A DNA stretch of 6,228 nt from Bacteroidota bacterium (GTDB taxonomy: Bacteria > Bacteroidota > Bacteroidia > B-17B0 > B-17BO): NCBI GenBank assembly GCA_947462425.1, contig CANHPI010000177.1, positions 1-6,228 of the forward strand, given 5' to 3'. Below are positions 1 to 6,228 of the stretch, piece after piece. A program made the translations under genes and the position numbers. Within the stretch, counting starts at the first letter, position 1; each line of letters starts with the position of its first letter. The notes beneath the pieces are model-generated. The model was not told where the DNA came from. It was given only the letters and a program-made list of their open reading frames with translations, and ran no database searches.

Positions 1-894
1 CATCTTCATAGAAGAGATTATAATTTGATGCCTCAAATATTTCCAAATGGAGAAGAAGGTTATACCATTTCTTCAGGTGTATTTCAAATAGGCCTTAATT
101 TACCGTTTTTGTATCCTGTTGATGTAAAAAAAAGTGGACATACTCCTGTTACTTCATTTAATCAATATTTAAGTAACTATCATTCTGCTAAAGCTTCCTT
201 GTATGATTGCGTCAATAACACCATGCATTCTATTTTCTTTGGTGGAATGAGTCAGTATTCTTATGTAAATAATGTTTTAACACAAGATAATAATGTACCA
301 TTTGTTAAAACTATTAGTAGAGTTTCTCGGGATTCAAATGGAATGTTACAAGAAAATATATTCCCTAATCAAATGCCTGCTTTAATTGGAGCAAGTGCAG
401 AGTTCATTCCCAATCATACCATACCTCATTATAAATCTGAAATTATTAAATTATCAAAAATCACTGATGATTCTGTTTTGATAGGTCATATGTATGGCGG
501 AATATATAGCCCACAAATAGATGCATTTACAACAAATAACACTAGTGTTACCAATGCACATAATGTAATTTATGAAGTTTGGCTTATAAAAGATCAGGTA
601 GCAGGGCTAAAACCATTAGATGGAAAAAATCCTTTAAAGGCAATTATTTATCCTAATCCTACTAAATCACAACTTAATTTGAATTTAGAGCTGCCGTATA
701 ATGGTAGTTTAGAATTACACGTTACAGATGTAAATGGTAAAATAGTTGCTGAAAAATATTTTACTGATTTACAAAAAGGGAAACAAACGTTTAACATTTC
801 TAATCAAATAAAATTAACTAAAGGGGTTTACTTTTTTAATTTCACCTTTGATGGAAAGTTTTGCGCTATAGAAAAAGTTATGATGTTTGATTAG
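1..894 (+). CDS. T9SS type A sorting domain-containing secreted protein (5' end outside window)
   Basis: The reading frame is open from base 1, before the first ATG at 28, and translates as HLHRRDYNLMPQ, so this is the last 297 residues of a longer gene. Residues about 210-297 form a T9SS type A sorting domain: a YPNP motif (nt 649-660), then a short beta-sandwich with the 'VTDVNGKIV' strand and a 'GVYFFNF' strand near the end. Such domains take proteins through the type IX secretion system of Bacteroidota to the cell surface or medium, where the domain is normally cleaved off. The upstream 200 residues contain 'FFGGMSQY' and 'HMYGGIYS' segments that recall kelch-like beta-propeller blades, but I cannot name the domain. 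The function is unknown. No clear terminator follows before the next gene, so some read-through into the methyltransferase is possible. The sorting domain is a confident call; the propeller idea is weak inference. Confidence 0.9.
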   Translation, partial: HLHRRDYNLMPQIFPNGEEGYTISSGVFQIGLNLPFLYPVDVKKSGHTPVTSFNQYLSNYHSAKASLYDCVNNTMHSIFFGGMSQYSYVNNVLTQDNNVPFVKTISRVSRDSNGMLQENIFPNQMPALIGASAEFIPNHTIPHYKSEIIKLSKITDDSVLIGHMYGGIYSPQIDAFTTNNTSVTNAHNVIYEVWLIKDQVAGLKPLDGKNPLKAIIYPNPTKSQLNLNLELPYNGSLELHVTDVNGKIVAEKYFTDLQKGKQTFNISNQIKLTKGVYFFNFTFDGKFCAIEKVMMFD

Positions 895-940
895 TAAATG
901 AAATACCTATTGGTGATTATAAAATTGATTATTTAAATTA

Positions 941-978
941 ATATAAATGAATGTAAATGAATGTAAATGAATGTAAAT
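941..978 (+). repeat. 10-bp tandem repeat spanning the methyltransferase start codon
   Basis: The unit ATGTAAATGA occurs perfectly at 951-960 and 961-970, with one mismatch at 941-950 (ATATAAATGA), and as a partial fourth copy ATGTAAAT at 971-978. The array covers the start codon of the methyltransferase (967) and supplies ATGs at 947, 951, 957, 961, 967 and 971. Those at 951 and 961 are followed at once by TAA. The one at 947 opens a 7-codon frame (MNVNECK) whose TGA overlaps the 967 ATG as ATGA. The one at 957 runs 13 codons out of frame. Ten base pairs is not a multiple of three, so gain or loss of a unit changes the register of upstream ATGs but leaves the last start intact. Confidence 0.85.
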
Positions 979-1566
979 TTTTGGGACACACGCTATAAGG
1001 AATCTGAATATGCTTATGGCATAGAACCAAACGATTTTTTAAAATCTAAGATTAGTGTTATAAAACCTAATTCGAAAATTTTATGCATAGCAGAAGGAGA
1101 GGGTAGGAATGCATTTTTTTTAGCAGAACATAAACATGATGTTACCGCTATTGATTATTCTCTGGAAGGCTTAAAAAAACTTCAAAAACTAGCATCTGAT
1201 AAAAAACTTACTATAGAGACTATCTGTGAAGATTTGAATCACTATAAAATTGATGAAAACAAATGGGATGCCATCATTTGCATTTTTGGACATTTTCCTG
1301 AGTCATTAAGAAAAGCAGTTTTTAAACAAGTTTATTCAGGTTTAAAAAAAGATGGTGTTTTTTTAATGGAAGCTTATCATAAAGATCAGATTAATTATAA
1401 AACTGGTGGCCCGCAAGTTGCTGATTTATTATATAGTGCAGAAGAATTACAAATTGATTTTTCTGAATTTAAAAATAAATCTATTGAAACGTCTATTAAA
1501 GAAATTGAAGAAGGCAAATATCATAAAGGAACTTCTGTTGTTATCCAGGTAATAGCAAAAAAATAG
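967..1566 (+). CDS. class I SAM-dependent methyltransferase
   Basis: This encodes a 199-residue, probably cytoplasmic Rossmann-fold methyltransferase. The N-terminal FWDTRY and the following 'YGIEPNDFL' are typical of small TehB-like or Methyltransf_25-type enzymes. Motif I (SAM glycine loop) is ILCIAEGEGRN at residues 38-48. The acidic residue binding the SAM ribose is in AIDYS (D63). CEDL (87-90) is likely the adenine-contacting loop, and DAIICIFGHF (101-110) is the motif IV strand. A later strand, 'GVFLMEAYH', closes the core. The substrate cannot be told from sequence; a TehB or thiopurine-methyltransferase-like detoxifying role is only one option. ATG 967 is chosen because the in-frame ATG at 961 is directly followed by TAA. 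The gene starts 72 bp after the secreted-protein gene and converges on katG. No Shine-Dalgarno or convincing promoter is visible; the start lies in the 10-bp tandem repeat. Confidence 0.88.
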   Translation: MNVNFWDTRYKESEYAYGIEPNDFLKSKISVIKPNSKILCIAEGEGRNAFFLAEHKHDVTAIDYSLEGLKKLQKLASDKKLTIETICEDLNHYKIDENKWDAIICIFGHFPESLRKAVFKQVYSGLKKDGVFLMEAYHKDQINYKTGGPQVADLLYSAEELQIDFSEFKNKSIETSIKEIEEGKYHKGTSVVIQVIAKK

Positions 1567-1568
1567 TT

Positions 1569-1604
1569 TTTTTATTTAATGAAGCTCAATGAATTAAATA
1601 AAAA
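1569..1604. terminator. A/T-rich inverted repeat just after the methyltransferase stop
   Basis: A perfect 12-bp inverted repeat has left arm TTTTTATTTAAT (1569-1580) and right arm ATTAAATAAAAA (1593-1604), separated by 12 bases. The left arm begins two bases after the TAG of the methyltransferase. It could form the end of the plus-strand transcript or be part of a compound element with the GC-containing hairpin beside it, with which it shares bases 1603-1604 and competes for pairing. It has no G/C pairs in the stem, so as a stand-alone terminator it is doubtful. Confidence 0.4.
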
Positions 1605-1632
1605 CCCCCATTCTATAAAAAGAATGAGGGTT
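1603..1632 (-). terminator. katG: intrinsic terminator of katG, probably also acting on the plus strand
   Basis: Two 11-base arms, AACCCCCATTC (1603-1613) and GAATGAGGGTT (1622-1632), flank an 8-base loop. Read on the minus strand the single non-Watson-Crick position is a G-U wobble, so the katG transcript folds into an unbroken stem starting 20 nt after the stop codon and followed by TTTTTATTT. Read on the plus strand the same position is a C-A mismatch, but the arm is followed by CG and then TTTTTATTT, so it may also stop the methyltransferase transcript. The better pairing and the immediate T-run favour katG as main user. Confidence 0.8.
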
Positions 1633-1652
1633 CGTTTTTATTTAACTTTAAT

Positions 1653-4036
<2,384 letters not shown>

Positions 4037-4975
4037 ATGAATTTACAGCAAATAGAATATATTGTAGCATTAGATAAATTTAAAAGTTTTAGTAAAGCAG
4101 CTGAAGCTTGTTTTATAACACAGGCTACATTAAGTACCATGGTTAAAAAACTAGAGGAAGAATTAGATATGGTAATTTTTGATAGAAAAGCTAATCCAAT
4201 TATAACTACAGATTGCGGAAAAGAAATTATTGATGAAGCAAAAAAAATATTGATTCATAGTTATAATATGAAGGATTTACCATCTAAACTAAAAAATAAA
4301 ATAGAGGGCGAATTAAAAATTGCAGTTATTCCTACTATTGCCAGTAATTTGCTGCATAGAGTGATTCCTAAGCTATTAAATAAGTATCCTAATTTAAAAT
4401 TGGTAATTCAAGAAATCACAACTAATAATATTATAAATCAACTAAAAACTGGTGAAATTGATGTAGGTATAGTTTCTACTCCATTACCTAAAAATGATTA
4501 TGAAGAAGAAATATTATATTATGAAAAATTAATGGTTTATGGTAAAATAAAAAATACTCAGGTGCAATACTTGAGCCCAAAGGACATAGCTTACGAAAAA
4601 ATATGGTTACTAGAGCAAAGCAATTGTTTAAGTGATCAAATCATGAATATTTGCTCACTTTCTCCTAAAAAGCTAAACACTAATTTAGATTTTAAACCTA
4701 ATTCGTTTGATAGTTTAATTAATATGGTTGATAATACTAACGGATTAACATTAATACCAGAATTATATTATATGGATTTAGTAAAAGAAAAAAAATCAAA
4801 AGTGATTGATTTTAATTCTCCTTATCCAGTTAGGGAAGTTAGCTTAATTTTTAATAGACCTTTTGCCAAATTAAGATTAATAAATGCCTTAGGTGAAGAA
4901 ATTAAACAAACTGTTTTACCAATATTGCATACAAGTAAATTAAAAAATAAGGAAATGATTATTGCAAAAATGTAA
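4037..4975 (+). CDS. oxyR: OxyR, LysR-type hydrogen peroxide-sensing regulator
   Basis: This encodes a 312-residue cytoplasmic LysR-family transcription factor that senses peroxide by forming an internal disulfide. From ATG 4037, residues 1-60 are the winged HTH (MNLQQIEYIVALD, then SFSKAAEACF and TQATLSTMVKKLEEEL). An effector-like domain follows from about residue 91 (KIAVIPTI). Cys197 and Cys206 (codons 4625-4627 and 4652-4654), in CLSDQIMNIC, are nine positions apart as in E. coli Cys199/Cys208. Thr100 in IPT, Thr129, and the 'SFDSLINMV' and 'GLTLIPEL' segments also match OxyR. The E. coli alignment begins at this ATG; ATG 4028 would add MPI and nearly touch the upstream palindrome. The neighbouring divergent katG is a classic target. 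Two residues near the sensing cysteine differ from E. coli: Asn instead of His198 and Ser instead of Arg201. The stop codon abuts the stop of the convergent gene. Confidence 0.93.
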   Translation: MNLQQIEYIVALDKFKSFSKAAEACFITQATLSTMVKKLEEELDMVIFDRKANPIITTDCGKEIIDEAKKILIHSYNMKDLPSKLKNKIEGELKIAVIPTIASNLLHRVIPKLLNKYPNLKLVIQEITTNNIINQLKTGEIDVGIVSTPLPKNDYEEEILYYEKLMVYGKIKNTQVQYLSPKDIAYEKIWLLEQSNCLSDQIMNICSLSPKKLNTNLDFKPNSFDSLINMVDNTNGLTLIPELYYMDLVKEKKSKVIDFNSPYPVREVSLIFNRPFAKLRLINALGEEIKQTVLPILHTSKLKNKEMIIAKM

Positions 4976-4981
4976 TTACAT
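4970..4981. repeat. 12-bp perfect palindrome joining two convergent stop codons
   Basis: ATGTAATTACAT is perfectly self-complementary and centred between 4975 and 4976. It contains the last two codons (Met, stop) of oxyR on the plus strand and the last two codons (Met, stop) of the methyltransferase gene on the minus strand, with no base between the two genes. There is no hairpin with a T-run close by, so no intrinsic terminator is visible for either transcript. Confidence 0.9.
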
Positions 4982-5383
4982 AAACTTCAATAAGTATTGG
5001 TATTTTAAGGTTGTAGTATCTTGAGAAACTAATTTAAATCCTGATAATTTCATTTCGTTTATAATATCTTGTTGGTGAATTTTCATTTCATTAGGTGGAC
5101 CTTGTTCAAAATCTCCTTTCTTAAAATCAACAATGACCATTTCACCATTTAGCTTTAATCCTTTTTTTACTAAACTAAAATAGTCTTTTCTATTTTCAAT
5201 ATGGTGATATACATCCACCATAAAAACAATATCAGCTTCCTTTTCGCCTATGGGAGGTTTTTCATATTCAGCTTTTCGCGAAGTTATATTATTTTTTTCC
5301 TCCTTTAAAATGCGGTTATCTATATATCTAATAAAACGCTCATCTACATCGGCCGCTATGATTTTAGCAGATGGTTCATTCAT
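4976..5383 (-). CDS. C-terminal piece: methyltransferase domain lacking motif I if started at its only ATG
   Basis: The only ATG of this frame is at 5383 and would give 135 residues from MNEPSAKII onward. However, the frame is open back to 5584 and the bases between 5539 and 5384 clearly encode the N-terminal part of the fold, including the SAM-binding glycine loop DIGAGTG. A product from 5383 would start just after that loop and should not bind SAM. It keeps the acidic strand-2 end (AADVDERF), VYHHIENR, a 'GLKLNGEMVIVDF' strand, and the 'QGPPNEMKI' segment before the last helix. I regard it as the tail of the split gene and not as an independent gene. Confidence 0.6.
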   Translation of the reverse strand: MNEPSAKIIAADVDERFIRYIDNRILKEEKNNITSRKAEYEKPPIGEKEADIVFMVDVYHHIENRKDYFSLVKKGLKLNGEMVIVDFKKGDFEQGPPNEMKIHQQDIINEMKLSGFKLVSQDTTTLKYQYLLKFM

Positions 5384-5511
5384 TTTAAACTCAAAATAGC
5401 CAGTACCAGCTCCAATATCAATAATAGTTTTGTTTTTTAAATCACCTAAAAAACGAATAACTTCTTCAGGTTTTTGCCATTCGTTTCTGTCAGCAGACTC
5501 AAAGTTTTTTA

Positions 5512-5664
5512 CTAAATCTTCAAACGATGTTTTGTTATGTGATGATTGGCATGCCCGTGTTTGTGTTCGTACCCATCTTTTGACTCATGATGCTTGTGTT
5601 CGTTGTTTGATTGACAACCTAATAAAATAATTAATGAACTTGCTATAGTTATTAGTTTTAACAT
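5512..5664 (-). CDS. N-terminal piece: lipoprotein signal plus His-rich segment
   Basis: As it stands this frame would give a 50-residue product: a short n-region (MLK), a hydrophobic stretch, the lipobox LLGC at residues 14-17, and ten histidines by residue 42. The last eight residues (ITKHRLKI) are out of frame and have no family meaning. Gln follows the lipid-bearing cysteine, so nothing argues against sorting to the outer membrane. The frame is also open upstream to 5733, but ATG 5664 is preferred because it places the hydrophobic segment at the very N-terminus. Alone it could be a small metal-binding lipoprotein, but it is better read as the head of the split gene. Confidence 0.5.
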   Translation of the reverse strand: MLKLITIASSLIILLGCQSNNEHKHHESKDGYEHKHGHANHHITKHRLKI

Positions 5665-5739
5665 GATGTTGTATTTTGAGATTGTAAAGTTAATCATATA
5701 ATTTTTATCAATATTATTTTTAACTTGCCTCACTATTTA
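5665..5739. promoter_or_regulatory. divergent promoter region between the methyltransferase lipoprotein and the Crp/Fnr regulator
   Basis: This 75-bp gap separates two divergent genes. On the minus strand, TTG at 5711-5709 and TAACTTTA at 5692-5685 are 16 bases apart and resemble the Bacteroidota promoter (TTG, about 17-23 bases, TAnnTTTG), with the last base differing; it would leave about 20 nt before ATG 5664. On the plus strand, TTG at 5676-5678 and TAATTTTT at 5699-5706 are 20 bases apart, 33 nt before ATG 5740. The two candidates overlap, so they would compete. In DNA this AT-rich such matches arise easily by chance. Confidence 0.3.
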
Positions 5740-6228
5740 ATGCAAACTCTTTTAAAACATACACATACCATTCATCCTATTTCAAAAGAGGCCGAAATGG
5801 CTTTATTAGAAATTAGTAATGAAGTTCATTTTAAAAAAGGAGCTGATGTGCAACTGATTGGGCATACGTGTAAAACTATTTATTTTGTAAAAGAAGGTTG
5901 CGTTCGTATTTATTATTTTAAAGAAGATATAGATATTACAGAAAGCTTTGAATTTGAAAATGCCTTTGTTGCTAGAGCTGAAAGTTTATTTACTGGAAAG
6001 CCTTCTTTGAAAGCTATACAAGCTATTGAAGATTCTTCTTTAATAGCGATTGATTCAAATAAATTATTTCAATTATTTGATAAGCATCATGATTTGGAAC
6101 GCTTATTTCGTAAAATTATAGAAGCATCTTATGTGAACACGGTTAATCGTATTGAAAGTTTACAATTTCATGCAGCTGACGAACGTTACCATGATTTATT
6201 AAAGGAACACAAAGATGTTTTAAAAAGA
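5740..6228 (+). CDS. Crp/Fnr-family transcriptional regulator (3' end outside window)
   Basis: The frame is open from ATG 5740 to the right edge, giving the first 163 residues (MQTLLKHTHTIHPISKEAE onward). Residues about 20-115 are a cyclic-nucleotide-binding-like beta-barrel: 'FKKGADVQLIGH', 'IYFVKEGCVRIYYF', and a strand ending 'SSLIAIDSNKLFQLF'. A long dimerisation helix follows (about 116-143, DLERLFRKIIEASYVNTV). The text then reaches 'DERYHDLLKEHKDVLKR', the usual lead-in to the DNA-binding winged helix, which lies beyond the window. The cAMP-contacting RAxS-type phosphate cassette is not evident, and there are only two cysteines (44 and 54), so it is neither a typical CRP nor an Fe-S FNR; the signal is unknown. 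Many flavobacterial members of this group are such orphan regulators. It is divergent from the methyltransferase lipoprotein and may control it. Confidence 0.88.
   Translation, partial: MQTLLKHTHTIHPISKEAEMALLEISNEVHFKKGADVQLIGHTCKTIYFVKEGCVRIYYFKEDIDITESFEFENAFVARAESLFTGKPSLKAIQAIEDSSLIAIDSNKLFQLFDKHHDLERLFRKIIEASYVNTVNRIESLQFHAADERYHDLLKEHKDVLKR

Larger units (their letters stand above)
4976..5664 (-). pseudogene. His-rich lipoprotein with class I methyltransferase domain, split by a frameshift
   Basis: Two minus-strand frames together make one protein of about 229 residues. ATG 5664 starts MLKLITIASS with a lipobox LLGC (Cys17), then a His-rich stretch (NEHKHHES, YEHKHGHANHH). That frame then reads ITKHRLKI and stops at 5512. 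The -1 frame continues sensibly from 5539 as HNKTSFEDLVKNFESADR, then motif I DIGAGTG (nt 5419-5399), an AADVDERF segment with the SAM-ribose acidic residue, and a VYHHIENR motif typical of this family. Adding one base near 5538/5539 restores an HHHNKTSFED join, so a single-base loss is the simplest explanation. I recall Flavobacteriia homologues with the same order of lipobox, His-rich linker and methyltransferase, which supports one ancestral gene. The cause could be a real mutation or a sequencing error. The substrate is unknown. The gene is divergent from the Crp/Fnr regulator and convergent with oxyR. Confidence 0.78.

Noticed and set aside
947..970. Seven-codon upstream frame as a real leader-peptide gene
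   Set aside because: It is a by-product of the tandem repeat and has no attenuation-type codons or hairpin; it is kept only as a note on possible translational coupling.
5512..5545. Programmed -1 ribosomal frameshift joining the lipoprotein and methyltransferase parts
   Set aside because: The bases around the join (AUA ACA AAA CAU in the first frame) do not form an X XXY YYZ slippery heptamer, and ACA would not re-pair after a -1 slip; I saw no obvious stimulatory structure. A lost base is simpler.
5430..5630. 66-codon open frame on the plus strand across the split methyltransferase
   Set aside because: It is antisense to the well-supported methyltransferase and lipoprotein frames and has no family-like features.

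Overview
The window is very AT-rich and reads as chromosomal DNA of a Bacteroidota member, most likely a marine or host-associated flavobacterium. The clues are a C-terminal type IX secretion (T9SS) type A sorting domain, absence of Shine-Dalgarno sequences before the starts, exported proteins whose signal peptides end in 'FSQ' or 'LLGC', and the protein families present. The genus cannot be fixed from the sequence alone.

Layout, left to right. (1) 1-894 (+) is the 3' part of a large secreted protein ending in a T9SS sorting domain; its 5' part lies outside the window. (2) 967-1566 (+) is a small class I SAM-dependent methyltransferase whose start codon sits in a 10-bp tandem repeat (941-978). 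(3) A nested set of A/T stems and a terminator hairpin (about 1569-1646) separates it from (4) katG (1653-3908, -), a full-length catalase-peroxidase with an N-terminal signal peptide. (5) A 128-bp divergent control region carries several imperfect palindromes. (6) oxyR (4037-4975, +) encodes a LysR-type peroxide sensor with the two redox cysteines at the exact OxyR spacing. (7) On the minus strand, ending immediately after the oxyR stop codon, is a gene for a His-rich lipoprotein fused to a methyltransferase domain (4976-5664). It is split by a one-base frameshift near 5539. (8) A Crp/Fnr-family regulator (5740 onward, +) is divergent from it and runs off the right edge before its DNA-binding domain.

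Functionally, the core is a peroxide-defence module: OxyR probably controls the divergent, exported KatG. The flanking genes have no obvious peroxide role. I see no mobile elements, CRISPR arrays, tRNA or rRNA genes. The window does not show a clearly new multi-gene system. The items most worth a second look are the frameshifted lipoprotein-methyltransferase, the repeat-embedded start codon, the zero-gap convergent gene ends on a 12-bp palindrome, and the OxyR with altered residues beside its sensing cysteine.
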